A stretch of DNA of 64,000 nucleotides from an uncultured Pseudocitrobacter sp. (GCA_913778145.1 CAJYVI010000071.1:62001-126000); one strand, 5' to 3'. Positions 28,316-37,590 are shown, numbered from the stretch's first letter. The notes: a model not told the origin generated them from the sequence alone. Program-made: numbers and translations.

Positions 28316-29536
28316 ATGCCAGACGCCGCAGATGGGGCGCAACTCAGCGGTTTTCGCCTCAATTTACGCATCGTTTCCGTCGTTATTTTCAACTTCGCCA
28401 GCTATCTCACCATCGGCCTGCCGCTCGCGGTGCTGCCGGGCTATGTCCATGATGTCATGGGGTTTAGCGCCTTCTGGGCGGGGCTGGTTATCAGCCTGCA
28501 ATACTTCGCCACGCTGTTAAGTCGCCCCCATGCCGGGCGTTACGCAGACCAGCTTGGGCCAAAGAAAATCGTGGTGTTTGGGCTGTGCGGCTGTTTTCTC
28601 AGCGGTCTGAGCTATTTGCTGGCGGCGATGGGCGGTGGCTGGCCGATGGTAAGCCTGGTGCTGCTGTGCCTGGGGCGCGTGATTCTGGGGATTGGTCAGA
28701 GCTTTGCCGGCACCGGCTCCACGCTGTGGGGCGTTGGCGTGGTGGGCTCGCTGCATATTGGTCGCGTCATTTCCTGGAACGGTATCGTGACCTACGGGGC
28801 GATGGCGATGGGCGCACCGCTCGGCGTGCTCTGTTATCAGTACGGCGGCCTGCACGGGCTGGCGCTGGTGATTATGGCGGTTGCCGCGCTGGCGGTGATT
28901 TGTGCGTTGCCGCGTGCGGAAGTGAAAGCGGCGAAGGGCAAAGTGATGTCGTTTCGCGCGGTGCTCGGGCGCGTCTGGCCCTACGGCATGGCGTTGGCGC
29001 TGGCCTCGGCGGGCTTCGGCGTTATTGCGACCTTCATTACGCTGTTTTATGACGCCAAAGGCTGGGATGGCGCAGCCTTTGCGCTCACGCTCTTTAGCTG
29101 CGCGTTCGTCGGCACGCGCCTGCTGTTCCCCAACGGTATCAACCGTCTGGGCGGGCTGAACGTGGCGATGATTTGCTTTACGGTCGAGATTATCGGCCTG
29201 CTGCTGGTGGGCATCGCCGACACGCCACTGGTGGCGAAAATCGGCACCTTCCTTGCAGGGGCGGGCTTCTCGCTAGTGTTCCCGGCGCTTGGCGTGGTGG
29301 CGGTGAAGGCCGTGCCGCAGCAAAACCAGGGTTCCGCGCTGGCCACCTATACGGTGTTTATGGATTTATCGCTAGGGATCACCGGGCCGCTCGCCGGGCT
29401 GATGATGGCGTGGATGGGCGTATCGACGATTTACCTGGCCGCTGCCGGGCTGGTGGCGATTGCGCTGCTGCTGGGGTGGCGGCTAAAAAAAAGGCCTCCG
29501 GTTGAACAACCGAAGGCCGCGTCGTCGTCAGACTAA
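28316..29536 (+). CDS. yhhS: MFS transporter YhhS
   Basis: A 406-aa twelve-helix major facilitator. The RPHAGRYADQLGPKK loop between helices 2 and 3 is the MFS signature, and SFAGTGSTLWGVGVVG is conserved in the YhhS/arabinose-efflux-like group. The ATG at 28316 is preferred over 28307 because CGGA sits nine bases upstream and it aligns with E. coli YhhS. Its last 15 codons encode, on the opposite strand, the terminator of dcrB. The two stop codons abut with no gap. Confidence 0.95.
   Translation: MPDAADGAQLSGFRLNLRIVSVVIFNFASYLTIGLPLAVLPGYVHDVMGFSAFWAGLVISLQYFATLLSRPHAGRYADQLGPKKIVVFGLCGCFLSGLSYLLAAMGGGWPMVSLVLLCLGRVILGIGQSFAGTGSTLWGVGVVGSLHIGRVISWNGIVTYGAMAMGAPLGVLCYQYGGLHGLALVIMAVAALAVICALPRAEVKAAKGKVMSFRAVLGRVWPYGMALALASAGFGVIATFITLFYDAKGWDGAAFALTLFSCAFVGTRLLFPNGINRLGGLNVAMICFTVEIIGLLLVGIADTPLVAKIGTFLAGAGFSLVFPALGVVAVKAVPQQNQGSALATYTVFMDLSLGITGPLAGLMMAWMGVSTIYLAAAGLVAIALLLGWRLKKRPPVEQPKAASSSD
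29485..29518 (-). terminator. dcrB terminator embedded in the yhhS coding end
   Basis: On the minus strand GGCCTTCGGTT and AACCGGAGGCC form an 11-bp stem (one mismatch) with loop GTTC, followed by eight T. The structure lies wholly within the yhhS reading frame, beginning 18 bases past the dcrB stop. Confidence 0.9.
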
Positions 29537-30094
29537 TTAGTTGATAACGATAGTATTGATGATGTTCTCAGCGGCAGTCTGCGCCTGCTGCTGATTATCT
29601 GCCGGCAGGGTCACCTGCATGGTCAGCAGCTTACCGTCGATTTTGCCGAGGATAACGGAAGAGTACGCGGTCTGGCCTTTAGCAGAGATGATGCTGTCCA
29701 GCTGTTGCAGCGTGTGGCCTTTCACCTCAATGGATTTATTGGTCACGACCTGCAACTGCGGGTCGCGGCTGCGTTGCTGCTCTTCCAGACGTTTTGCCAT
29801 TACGCCGAGGTCTTCATCGGTGTTGTCGCCCACGATAACGATCACGGCTTTCTGCCCGGTCGCATCGGAGTAGACGTGCATATTGTTGCTCTGGGTACCC
29901 ATTTTTCCGCTCTGGTCGGTCATATCCGCGGGTAATGAGAAGCTCAGCTTGCCATCCAGCAGGTTAATCGGCTGCCCGGAGGCGTTGCTCTCTGCCGCTG
30001 CACCCTGTGCCGGAGCTTTGGTATCGCTGTTGTCACAGGCTGCCAGCCCGGCAACCAGCAGGCCAATACCAACGTATTTCACCAATTTGCGCAT
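29537..30094 (-). CDS. dcrB: Periplasmic lipoprotein DcrB
   Basis: A 185-aa lipoprotein with lipobox LVAGLAAC (lipidated Cys20), then an Ala/Asn-rich linker and the conserved [15 protein letters not shown] segment. In E. coli it is needed for phage C1 and C6 infection and affects envelope integrity and lipoprotein maturation. Downstream of yhhQ on the same strand; its stop codon abuts that of convergent yhhS. Confidence 0.95.
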   Translation of the reverse strand: MRKLVKYVGIGLLVAGLAACDNSDTKAPAQGAAAESNASGQPINLLDGKLSFSLPADMTDQSGKMGTQSNNMHVYSDATGQKAVIVIVGDNTDEDLGVMAKRLEEQQRSRDPQLQVVTNKSIEVKGHTLQQLDSIISAKGQTAYSSVILGKIDGKLLTMQVTLPADNQQQAQTAAENIINTIVIN

Positions 30095-30167
30095 TGACTT
30101 CTTCCTTTCGATAAACGGCCATTAACGGCTCATTCACCCATCTTATCACAACTCGGAAAACGAACCT

Positions 30168-30833
30168 TTAACCTGGCTGCATTGCTGACAAATCGGATTT
30201 GTCTGCCAGGCGTTTCATCAGCATATTCAGCAGCACGCCATACATCGGCAGGAAGAAGATGATGCTGATCAGCACTTTAAAGCAGTAATCGACCAGCGCG
30301 ATTTCCACCCAGTGCTGCGCCATAAACGGGTCGGTGCTGCGCCAGAAGGCGATGAAGAAGAAGGCCAGCGTATCGCTGATGTTGCCGAACAGCGTCGAGG
30401 CCGTCGGCGCAAGCCACCAGTGGCGGCTTTGGCGCAGGCGGTTAAAGACGTGCACGTCGAGGATCTGCCCCAGCGCATAGGCCATAAAGCTGGCGGCGGC
30501 GATACGGGCGACAAACAGGTTGAAGCTTGCCAGCGCGCCAAAGCCCTGCCACTCACCCATATAGAAAAGTGATGAAATAGCGTAGGAGACCATCAGCGCG
30601 GGGATCATCACCGCAAAGACTATACGTCGAGCCAGCGGCGCGCCAAAGATGCGTACGGTGAGGTCAGTCGCGAGGAAAATAAACGGAAAGCTGAACGCGC
30701 CCCAGGTGGTGTGGAAGCCAAAAACAGAAACTGGCAGCTGCACCAGATAGTTACTGGAGATAATCACAAGCAAATGGAATAGCGATAGCCAAACCAGCGC
30801 GTGCTTGCGCTGTACGGATGTAAAGGGAGTCAT
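30168..30833 (-). CDS. yhhQ: Queuosine precursor transporter YhhQ
   Basis: A 221-aa six-helix inner-membrane protein of COG1738. It has the family motif FPFIFLATDLTVRIFG and a C-terminal positive region. In E. coli YhhQ imports preQ0 and preQ1 for queuosine tRNA modification. The start codon is preceded by AAGG at six bases, which is itself part of a probable preQ1-I riboswitch (30840-30870), consistent with substrate-linked feedback. Confidence 0.95.
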   Translation of the reverse strand: MTPFTSVQRKHALVWLSLFHLLVIISSNYLVQLPVSVFGFHTTWGAFSFPFIFLATDLTVRIFGAPLARRIVFAVMIPALMVSYAISSLFYMGEWQGFGALASFNLFVARIAAASFMAYALGQILDVHVFNRLRQSRHWWLAPTASTLFGNISDTLAFFFIAFWRSTDPFMAQHWVEIALVDYCFKVLISIIFFLPMYGVLLNMLMKRLADKSDLSAMQPG

Positions 30834-30839
30834 ATTGTA

Positions 30840-30870
30840 CCTTTTTAGCAGTTGGGGTGAGGGAACCCAA
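30840..30870 (-). promoter_or_regulatory. Probable preQ1-I riboswitch upstream of yhhQ
   Basis: On the minus strand TTGGG (30870-30866) and CCCAA (30856-30852) form a 5-bp stem enclosing the loop TTCCCTCAC. A tail CTGCTAAAAAGG follows, whose AGG can pair with loop CCT as the pseudoknot. Stem, C-rich loop, A-rich tail and overlap with the Shine-Dalgarno match the minimal H-type preQ1-I fold (compare the Thermoanaerobacter tengcongensis version). Ligand binding would occlude AAGG and lower yhhQ translation. Confidence 0.72.
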
Positions 30871-31032
30871 TAAAACTGTTCGTATTCTTATCGTTACCTG
30901 CGCGATAAGGGAGCGAATGATACTGCTTCCGCGCGTCATTGCAATGGTTGTTTTTCACGCAATCGTTAACCTGACTTGCGTCACAGAAATCACGGCGTAA
31001 ACTAAGCCCGATTTTTCTACGGTGAGACTACA

Positions 31033-31278
31033 ATGACCGATCTGTTCGCCAGCCCAAACCATACTTTAGATGCCCTTGGCCTCCGCTGCCCGGAGCCGGT
31101 GATGATGGTGCGCAAAACCGTGCGCACGATGCCTGTGGGCGAAACGTTGCTGATTATTGCCGACGACCCGGCAACCACCCGCGATATTCCGGGGTTTTGC
31201 ACCTTTATGGAACACGAACTGGTCGCTAAAGAGACGGATAGCCTGCCTTATCGTTATTTGATTCGTAAATTGAGTTAA
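31033..31278 (+). CDS. tusA: Sulfur carrier protein TusA
   Basis: An 81-aa sulfur carrier that takes persulfide sulfur from IscS and passes it to TusBCD for tRNA 2-thiouridine synthesis. The catalytic Cys19 lies in the TusA motif [18 protein letters not shown] possible sigma-70 promoter is TTGCGT (30976-30981), 16-base spacer, TAAACT (30998-31003). Located between yhhQ and zntA as in E. coli. Confidence 0.97.
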   Translation: MTDLFASPNHTLDALGLRCPEPVMMVRKTVRTMPVGETLLIIADDPATTRDIPGFCTFMEHELVAKETDSLPYRYLIRKLS

Positions 31279-31296
31279 GGTGGATCACCGCCTGTT

Positions 31297-31333
31297 CCCC
31301 TCACCCTAACCCTCTCCCCAGAGGGGCGAGGGG
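31297..31333. repeat. Partial copy of the palindromic intergenic repeat
   Basis: One end of the family (CCCCTCACCCTAACCCTCTC) followed by AGAGGGGCGAGGGG, giving a single hairpin 18 bases after the tusA stop. The rest of the gap to zntA (31334-31497) shows nothing recognisable. Confidence 0.7.
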
Positions 31334-31497
31334 ACCGATCGTGCTCAGTATTGCGGTTTGCGATCGGCCTGGAGCATGGATAAAGCGTGTACGCTGTATG
31401 CGGCACGCAAGTGTAATGGAATCCTACGAGTCTGGTATTTTATCGCTTCGCAGGACTCACCGTATGTCATGGTCAGGATGGCAGCAATCCGGAAAAA

Positions 31498-33696
31498 TTA
31501 GCTCCTTTTTCGCAATAGTCGCAGCGCGTTCAGCGTGACCAGCACCGTTGCCCCGGTATCCGCCAGCACCGCAAGCCACAGCCCGGTCATGCCGAGCAGG
31601 GTGGTGACGAGGAAAATACCTTTCAAACCCAGCGCGATGGCGATGTTTTGTCGCACGTTGGCGTGAGTCGCACGCGCCAGACGCAGCATTTGCGCCAGGC
31701 TGGTTAAGCGGTTGTGCGTCAGCGCGGCATCAGCGGTTTCCAGCGCCACGTCGCTGCCGCTACCCATCGCAATGCCAATGGTAGAAGCCTTCATGGCTGG
31801 CGCATCGTTAATACCGTCGCCGACCATCGCCAGCGGTGCTTTCGCATTCAACGCCGTGACCTCGTTGACTTTATCCGCTGGCAACAGCCCGGCGCGGAAT
31901 TCCAGCCCCAGTTCGCCCGCGATGGCTGCCGCTGCGCGCGGGTTATCGCCGGTGAGGATAATGCCCTGAATGCCTAGCGTATGCAGGGTATCGATGGCTT
32001 CGCGGGCGTCGTCACGTAGCGTATCGCGCAGTGCCAGAATACCCAGTAGTGTGTCGTTACAAGTGACCAGCACCACGGTATTGCCCTGGCTTTCCAGTTG
32101 CTGAATTTGTGCCTGGTGTGCGTCGGCGGGGAATTTCCCGGCGGCGCAGATAACAACGTGCTCGCCCGCCACCTGGGCTTCGATACCGGAGCCAACCAAC
32201 GTGCGTTGTCCCGTTGCCTGTTGCAGCGGTAACTCGCGCAGCGCTGCTTCACGAATTATCGCCAGTGCCAGCGGGTGTGTGGAACCTTGCTCTACCGTAG
32301 CTGCCAGCCCCAATACCGCGTCTTCGGTGGCATTCGCCGTCGGAATGACTGCCGTCACCTGCGGTTTGCCGACGGTCAGGGTGCCGGTTTTATCGAACGC
32401 CACCTGCTGCACGCGTCCCAGCTGTTCCAGCGCCGCGCCGCCCTTAATCAACGCGCCATAACGTGCGGCGGTTGCCAGGCCAGAGGTAATTGCCGCCGGC
32501 GTGGAGATTACCAGTGCGCACGGGCAGCCAATCAGCAGCAGCGTCAGACCTTTATAAATCCACTCCAGCCATGGCGCGGAAAAGGCCAGCGGCGGCACCA
32601 GCGCAACCAGCAGCGCCACGACCATAATCGCCGGGGTGTAGATACGGCTGAACCGGTCAATAAAGCGCTCAATCGGCGCGCGGCGCTCTTCCGCTTCTTC
32701 AATTAAACGCAGAATGCGGTCGATAGCGCTGTCGCCGGGCTGTGAGGTTACGGTGATTTGCACCAGACGATCGACACTGGTGGCTCCGGCGCTGACGCGC
32801 TCGCCCGCACTGTGTTCCACCGGAATAGATTCACCGGTTAAGGCGCTTTCATCAAAGCTGGCAAAGGGAGAAAGCAGCGTGCCGTCGGCAGGTAAGCGCC
32901 CGCCAGCGGCTACTTCAATTACATCGCCAGGGCGTAAATCCTGCTGCGCGACGGTTTCACGCTGGTCGCCACTTACGCGCACGGCGGTATCGGGTTTCAG
33001 CGCCATCAGCGCGCTCACGCCCTGACGTGCACGGGTCGCCGCCCAGCCTTCGAGTCGTTCGCCGATTAAAAACAGCAGCAACACCATCGCCGCTTCAGCC
33101 GTCGCGCCAATAAACAGCGCACCGAGAGCCGCGATACTCATCAGCGTTTCAATGGCAAACCAGCTGCCGCTTTTGATCAGGCGTAACGCCTGACGCGCCA
33201 CCGGATAGAGGCCGACCAGCGTCGTCGCGATAAACGCGGCATTGCCGAGCGGGTGATTGAAATGCTCCAGCCCCCAACTGATAACCATCAGCAGCGTCAG
33301 CAGAATGAGGGGGAGATTTTCGCGCAGCCGGGAAGGGGCTTGTTCCGTTTTTGGTGCGTTTTCGCCGCGCAGCGTGTACCCGGCAGCGGTGACCGCGCGT
33401 TCAACCTGGTCGCGAATGTCGTTATCGGCATCGACCAGCAGCTTTTCGGTGGCGAACAGCACTTTGACCTGTTTAACCCCGGGGATCTGGCTTACCGCCG
33501 TTTCGACTTTGCGGGCGCAGGCGGCGCAGTCCATACCATCGACAAGCCAACTGTAGCGGGCATCCGGCAGGCTGTCGGCAACGGTTGATGCGCACGCGCC
33601 GTCGCAGCAGCAGTCGTCCGTTTTGGCAGGCGCAGGGGTAAACTTCAGCGAGGAAAACTGCGGCGCTTTAGCGGGCTTCGTCTCTGGAGTCGACAT
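31498..33696 (-). CDS. zntA: Zn(II)/Cd(II)/Pb(II)-exporting P1B-type ATPase
   Basis: A 732-aa inner-membrane ATPase that exports Zn, Cd and Pb, same length as E. coli ZntA. It has an extra Cys cluster near the N-terminus (DDCCCDGAC), the metal-binding GMDCAACARK motif in the heavy-metal-associated domain, the membrane CPC motif (IGCPCALVIST), the phosphorylation site DKTGTLT, the GDGINDAPAM hinge, and a conserved Asp in LADTGATVLV near the C-terminus. The ZntR operator lies immediately upstream. Confidence 0.98.
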   Translation of the reverse strand: MSTPETKPAKAPQFSSLKFTPAPAKTDDCCCDGACASTVADSLPDARYSWLVDGMDCAACARKVETAVSQIPGVKQVKVLFATEKLLVDADNDIRDQVERAVTAAGYTLRGENAPKTEQAPSRLRENLPLILLTLLMVISWGLEHFNHPLGNAAFIATTLVGLYPVARQALRLIKSGSWFAIETLMSIAALGALFIGATAEAAMVLLLFLIGERLEGWAATRARQGVSALMALKPDTAVRVSGDQRETVAQQDLRPGDVIEVAAGGRLPADGTLLSPFASFDESALTGESIPVEHSAGERVSAGATSVDRLVQITVTSQPGDSAIDRILRLIEEAEERRAPIERFIDRFSRIYTPAIMVVALLVALVPPLAFSAPWLEWIYKGLTLLLIGCPCALVISTPAAITSGLATAARYGALIKGGAALEQLGRVQQVAFDKTGTLTVGKPQVTAVIPTANATEDAVLGLAATVEQGSTHPLALAIIREAALRELPLQQATGQRTLVGSGIEAQVAGEHVVICAAGKFPADAHQAQIQQLESQGNTVVLVTCNDTLLGILALRDTLRDDAREAIDTLHTLGIQGIILTGDNPRAAAAIAGELGLEFRAGLLPADKVNEVTALNAKAPLAMVGDGINDAPAMKASTIGIAMGSGSDVALETADAALTHNRLTSLAQMLRLARATHANVRQNIAIALGLKGIFLVTTLLGMTGLWLAVLADTGATVLVTLNALRLLRKRS

Positions 33697-33734
33697 GGTA
33701 TCCTCCGGTTAATGATCGTTGTTTCATTAAACGC

Positions 33735-33766
33735 AGCATACACTCTGGAGTCGACTCCAGAGTCAA
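33735..33766 (-). promoter_or_regulatory. zntA promoter with ZntR operator
   Basis: On the minus strand TTGACT (33766-33761) and TATGCT (33740-33735) are separated by 20 bases, the overlong spacer typical of MerR-family promoters. A perfect 22-bp dyad (arm ACTCTGGAGTC at 33742-33752 and its inverted copy 33753-33763) fills the spacer. This matches the known E. coli ZntR site, where Zn-ZntR untwists the promoter. Confidence 0.95.
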
Positions 33767-33774
33767 GCGCCATT

Positions 33775-34401
33775 TTACAGATAAAGGGCGCGGACGATTA
33801 AAAAGTGCCCGGCAAAGTAGCAGGCCGACGAAATGGCGTTATCGGCGCGGAAGCGGTAGCGATAGTGGCTGACCAGCCAGACGATATTGCCCAGCAACAG
33901 CAGTGCCGCACCTACGAAGCCTGAAAGCGCCGGGCTGGTAGGACGCAGGAACCACAGTTCACCTGCCAGCCAGACCATCACCAGCGTCATGGCGATAAAG
34001 GTGGCGACTGGAATACGCAGCTCTTCCAGTTTGCTCCAGATAACGGCCAGCAGCAGCGCACCAATGACCAGCAGCACCAGCGGCAGCGGCCAGAAGAAGC
34101 TGAGGGTCATCTGGCTGGCAAACCAAATGGTGTACAGCAGATGCGACAGGAAGAATGCGCCGATGGCATAGAGCAGGCGCTGGCGCGGCAGTAGCGTTAG
34201 CGCATCGCCAACCAGTGAGGCGCAAAGCCCCGCCACCACCAGATAACCAACCGCCTCAAACATCGGTGCTTGCCAGGCGAGAAACAGAAGAAGAATGAGG
34301 GTGACCGGTTTAAATACCCAGCGCTGCCAGACCGGGCCACGGTAGGATGCATCGACATAAAGCCATGCGGATAAGCAGACAGCAATAAACGACCAAAGCA
34401 T
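33775..34401 (-). CDS. yhhN: YhhN/TMEM86-family membrane protein
   Basis: A 208-aa integral membrane protein, predicted to have about seven or eight helices with little soluble sequence. It belongs to the YhhN family (PF07947), whose eukaryotic relatives TMEM86A/B are lysoplasmalogenases; enzymatic activity in bacteria is not assumed. The conserved polar residues cluster around [20 protein letters not shown] and [11 protein letters not shown]. Located between zntA and yhhM. Confidence 0.92.
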   Translation of the reverse strand: MLWSFIAVCLSAWLYVDASYRGPVWQRWVFKPVTLILLLFLAWQAPMFEAVGYLVVAGLCASLVGDALTLLPRQRLLYAIGAFFLSHLLYTIWFASQMTLSFFWPLPLVLLVIGALLLAVIWSKLEELRIPVATFIAMTLVMVWLAGELWFLRPTSPALSGFVGAALLLLGNIVWLVSHYRYRFRADNAISSACYFAGHFLIVRALYL

Positions 34402-34536
34402 ATTATGTCCCTGTTATCATTAGTGGGGTATTACACGCGTTGTCCTGGTCTTCAGTGTAGTGTTCATGAGCGCCTAATGACAATCGCCTTCCATGCCGTA
34501 TCGCCCGAATTCCGTAAATTCCTATGAGATGTGATG

Positions 34537-34905
34537 ATGAGTAAGATGCCGTTATTTTTTGTCGTCGTGGTCGCAATTATCGTGATTGCCGCATCGTTTC
34601 GCTATGTACAGCAGCGGCGGGAAAAACAGGAAAACGAGGCTGCGCCGCTGATGCAAAAGCGCGTCACGGTCAGTAACAAGCGGGAAAAAGTGCTTAACGA
34701 TCGTCGCTCGCGCCAGCAAACGGCGATCCCGGCGGGCAGTTCAATGCGCTATGACGTGAGCTTTAAACCGGAGCAGGGCGGGCTGGAGATGCATTTTCGC
34801 CTCGACGAGGCGCAGTATCATGCGCTGACGGTGGGCGACAAAGGCATGCTGAGCTATAAAGGTTCGCGGTTTGTGGCGTTTGAGGCAGAGAGTTCGGGGC
34901 AGTGA
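34537..34905 (+). CDS. yhhM: DUF2500 protein YhhM
   Basis: A 122-aa protein with one N-terminal membrane helix (MPLFFVVVVAIIVIAASF) followed by a basic, Gln/Arg-rich soluble domain of the DUF2500 family (VSNKREKVLNDRRSRQQ). The start could be GTG 34531 or either following ATG; the third codon (34537) aligns with E. coli YhhM. Function is unknown. REP units follow the stop. Confidence 0.9.
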   Translation: MSKMPLFFVVVVAIIVIAASFRYVQQRREKQENEAAPLMQKRVTVSNKREKVLNDRRSRQQTAIPAGSSMRYDVSFKPEQGGLEMHFRLDEAQYHALTVGDKGMLSYKGSRFVAFEAESSGQ

Positions 34906-34913
34906 TGGTGGTT

Positions 34914-34988
34914 GTCGGGTGGCGCTGCGCTTACCCGACCTACGGTTTGCACGCATTTGTAGGCCGGATAAGCGCAGCGCCATCCGGC
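34914..34988. repeat. REP/BIME unit between yhhM and yhhL
   Basis: Two REP halves, GTCGGGTGGCGCTGCGC with TTACCCGACCTAC, then GTAGGCCGGATAAGCG with CGCCATCCGGC, in the convergent gap. Confidence 0.88.
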
Positions 34989-35001
34989 AAAAAAACGCAC
35001 A

Positions 35002-35274
35002 TTACTTCTTCTTCGGCGTAATCTTTTTCTGCCACACCAGCAACTCAAAAACGCCAAACAGGAAGATGCGTATCTTCTCCGCTTTGCTCATCGGCGTGCC
35101 GTCTTTCGGGATGGTGGACTGCAACAACGCCAACTGCATGCCGTGCATCAGCACCATAAACACCAGCGCGACGTTAACGAAAATATTCAGCGGGCGCGGG
35201 AAAGGCTGGAAAAGATTGAGCACTAAAAACGCCCATACGCACAGCATCAGCAACCGACCCAGATTAATCAGCAT
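35002..35274 (-). CDS. yhhL: DUF1145 membrane protein YhhL
   Basis: A 90-aa small inner-membrane protein with two or three hydrophobic segments (LLMLCVWAFLVLNL, IFVNVALVFMVLMHGMQL) and a Lys-rich C-terminus. The start is the ATG at 35274, supported by GGAGAAAAGG upstream and by homology; the frame continues upstream inside rsmD. It overlaps the rsmD 3' end by 11 bases, indicating translational coupling. Function unknown. Confidence 0.92.
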   Translation of the reverse strand: MLINLGRLLMLCVWAFLVLNLFQPFPRPLNIFVNVALVFMVLMHGMQLALLQSTIPKDGTPMSKAEKIRIFLFGVFELLVWQKKITPKKK

Positions 35275-35860
35275 CCTTTTCTCCTTGTGCTTCACGATGG
35301 TACAGGCGATATGCCACCTGACCGGCGACCTTCTCACGGTGCAGTTCCCAGCTTACCGGCACCGCTGGCAGGCCATTTTCCACTTCGCTTTCAACATAGA
35401 TAAGCGCATCGTCCGCCAGCCAGCCGTTGTTCTCCAGCAGGGCGAGCGTTTCAGCAAGCAGCCCTTTACGGAACGGCGGATCGACAAAAACGATATCATG
35501 CGGCGTGCCCGGCTGATTGAGAAATGAGAGCGTATTCGTATTCACGACTTTGCCCTGATTCGCCTTCAGCGTGGCGAGATTTTTCTGCAACTGCTGGGCG
35601 ACCTGTTTGTCCATCTCCAGCAGCGTTGCGCCCGCGGCATAACGTGACAGCGCTTCCAGCCCGAGCGCGCCGCTTCCGGCGAAGCAGTCCAGACACCGGG
35701 CATCGACCATTGACGGTGCCAGCCAGTTAAACAGGGTTTCGCGCACGCGATCGGTGGTGGGGCGAAGGCCAGGGCTGTCCGGAACCGGTAATTTTCGGCC
35801 ACGCCATTGGCCGCCGATAATTCGGATCTGACCGCTGCCCGCAGAGGTTGGTTTCTTCAT
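35264..35860 (-). CDS. rsmD: 16S rRNA m2G966 methyltransferase RsmD
   Basis: A 198-aa SAM-dependent methyltransferase acting on G966 of 16S rRNA in the 30S subunit. It has the SAM motif LDCFAGSGALGLEALSR and the catalytic VFVDPPFRKG (D/N-PPF). The N-terminal IRIIGGQWRGRKLPV is the family RNA-binding start. Divergent from ftsY (192 bases between) and coupled to yhhL. Confidence 0.97.
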   Translation of the reverse strand: MKKPTSAGSGQIRIIGGQWRGRKLPVPDSPGLRPTTDRVRETLFNWLAPSMVDARCLDCFAGSGALGLEALSRYAAGATLLEMDKQVAQQLQKNLATLKANQGKVVNTNTLSFLNQPGTPHDIVFVDPPFRKGLLAETLALLENNGWLADDALIYVESEVENGLPAVPVSWELHREKVAGQVAYRLYHREAQGEKDAD

Positions 35861-36052
35861 TTTATTGCTCAGGTCGCTCTTTTGGCCTGCTATTCTAACG
35901 ATCTGCTGACTTCGGCGAAACCTTAATCCGCAGGCGGTGATGCGCGCCGCGTTAAGTGGTAGACTAACCGACTAATTTCATCATTATTTTAGCTTTCGCC
36001 CCTGTTATGGCGAAACGGCGCCATAAATAAACCGCGAGGAGTTAAGTCGCAA

Positions 36053-37588
36053 ATGGCAAAAGAGAAGAAACGTGGCTTTTTTTCCTGGCTGGGCTTTGGG
36101 CAAAAAGAACAGCAGCAGGACGTTGAATCTGAACAAAAAATTGAAGAACAGGCGGCAGTAGAAACGCAGCCTGAGCAGGATGATGCGGCGGTTGTCGAGG
36201 TACCTGCTGAACACACTCAGCAGGAGAGCGAAGCGTTCGCTGCCGAGGTGGTTGAGGTGACCGAAGAGGTTGCGGAGAGCGAAAAGCCGCAGCCGGTTGA
36301 GCCTGAAGCCGTGCCAGAAGCGGTAATTGAGCACGAAGAGCTGCCGCTGCCGGAAGAGATTGCGCAAGATATTGCCGAGCCGGAAGTGCAGCCGGAAGAG
36401 GTTATCGTTGAAGAGGTAATTGAACCTGTTCAGGAAGCCGAACCGCTGGTTGAAGAGCCAGTCGTTGAAACACCGGTTGCTGAAGAACCCGCAGTCGTAG
36501 AGCCTGTCGCCGAAGAAATCCTCGTTGAAGACGAGCCGGTGATTAGCGATGAAGAGCTCGACGCGCAGGCGCTGGCCGCTGCTGATGCTGCAGAAAACGC
36601 CATTGACGATGAAACCGTTGAAGCTCCGCAGGATCAGCCTGAGCAACAGGAACAAGAAAAACCGACCAAAGAAGGTTTCTTCGCGCGCCTGAAACGCAGC
36701 CTTCTGAAAACAAAAGAAAACCTCGGTTCCGGATTTATCAGTCTGTTCCGTGGCAAGAAAATCGACGATGATCTGTTTGAGGAGCTGGAAGAGCAACTGC
36801 TGATCGCTGACGTCGGTGTCGATACCACTCGTAAAATCATCAGCAGCCTCACCGAAAGCGCCAGCCGCAAACAGCTTCGCGATGCCGAAGCCCTTTACGG
36901 CCTGTTGAAAGATGAAATGGGCGATATTCTCGCAAAAGTGGATGAACCGCTTAATATTGAAGGCAAAACCCCGTTCGTCATTCTGATGGTTGGCGTCAAC
37001 GGCGTGGGTAAAACCACCACCATCGGTAAGCTGGCGCGTCAGTTCGAGCAGCAGGGCAAATCGGTGATGCTGGCGGCGGGTGATACCTTCCGCGCGGCGG
37101 CGGTAGAACAGCTGCAGGTGTGGGGCCAGCGTAACAATATTCCAGTGGTCGCGCAGCACACGGGCGCGGACTCTGCATCGGTGATTTTCGATGCTATTCA
37201 GGCGGCGAAGGCGCGTAATATCGACGTGCTCATCGCCGATACCGCAGGGCGACTGCAGAACAAATCGCACCTGATGGAAGAGCTGAAGAAAATCGTCCGC
37301 GTGATGAAAAAACTCGACGTTGAAGCGCCGCATGAGGTGATGCTGACGATTGACGCCAGCACCGGTCAGAACGCGATTAGCCAGGCCAAACTGTTCCATG
37401 AAGCCGTTGGCCTGACGGGGATTACGCTCACCAAACTGGACGGTACCGCGAAGGGTGGGGTTATCTTCTCGGTGGCTGACCAGTTCGGTATTCCGATTCG
37501 CTATATCGGCGTCGGCGAACGTATCGAGGACTTGCGTCCGTTTAAAGCGGGCGATTTTATTGAGGCACTTTTTGCCCGAGAGGACTAA
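36053..37588 (+). CDS. ftsY: Signal recognition particle receptor FtsY
   Basis: A 511-aa SRP receptor GTPase that delivers ribosome-nascent chain complexes to SecYEG. The N-terminal A domain (about residues 15-200) is acidic and built of near-repeats of Glu/Val/Pro (EEPVVETPVAEEP-like), with a basic amphipathic start (AKEKKRGFFSWLGF) for lipid contact. The NG domain follows, with GVNGVGKTTTIGKLA at about 314, DTAGRLQ, and TKLDGTAKGG. The A domain is slightly longer than in E. coli (497 aa). First gene of ftsYEX. Confidence 0.98.
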   Translation: MAKEKKRGFFSWLGFGQKEQQQDVESEQKIEEQAAVETQPEQDDAAVVEVPAEHTQQESEAFAAEVVEVTEEVAESEKPQPVEPEAVPEAVIEHEELPLPEEIAQDIAEPEVQPEEVIVEEVIEPVQEAEPLVEEPVVETPVAEEPAVVEPVAEEILVEDEPVISDEELDAQALAAADAAENAIDDETVEAPQDQPEQQEQEKPTKEGFFARLKRSLLKTKENLGSGFISLFRGKKIDDDLFEELEEQLLIADVGVDTTRKIISSLTESASRKQLRDAEALYGLLKDEMGDILAKVDEPLNIEGKTPFVILMVGVNGVGKTTTIGKLARQFEQQGKSVMLAAGDTFRAAAVEQLQVWGQRNNIPVVAQHTGADSASVIFDAIQAAKARNIDVLIADTAGRLQNKSHLMEELKKIVRVMKKLDVEAPHEVMLTIDASTGQNAISQAKLFHEAVGLTGITLTKLDGTAKGGVIFSVADQFGIPIRYIGVGERIEDLRPFKAGDFIEALFARED

Positions 37589-37590
37589 CA

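Noticed and set aside
31334-31497. Possible small gene between tusA and zntA
   Set aside because: The 65-codon frame there has no ribosome binding site and runs into the zntA 3' end; nothing recognisable.
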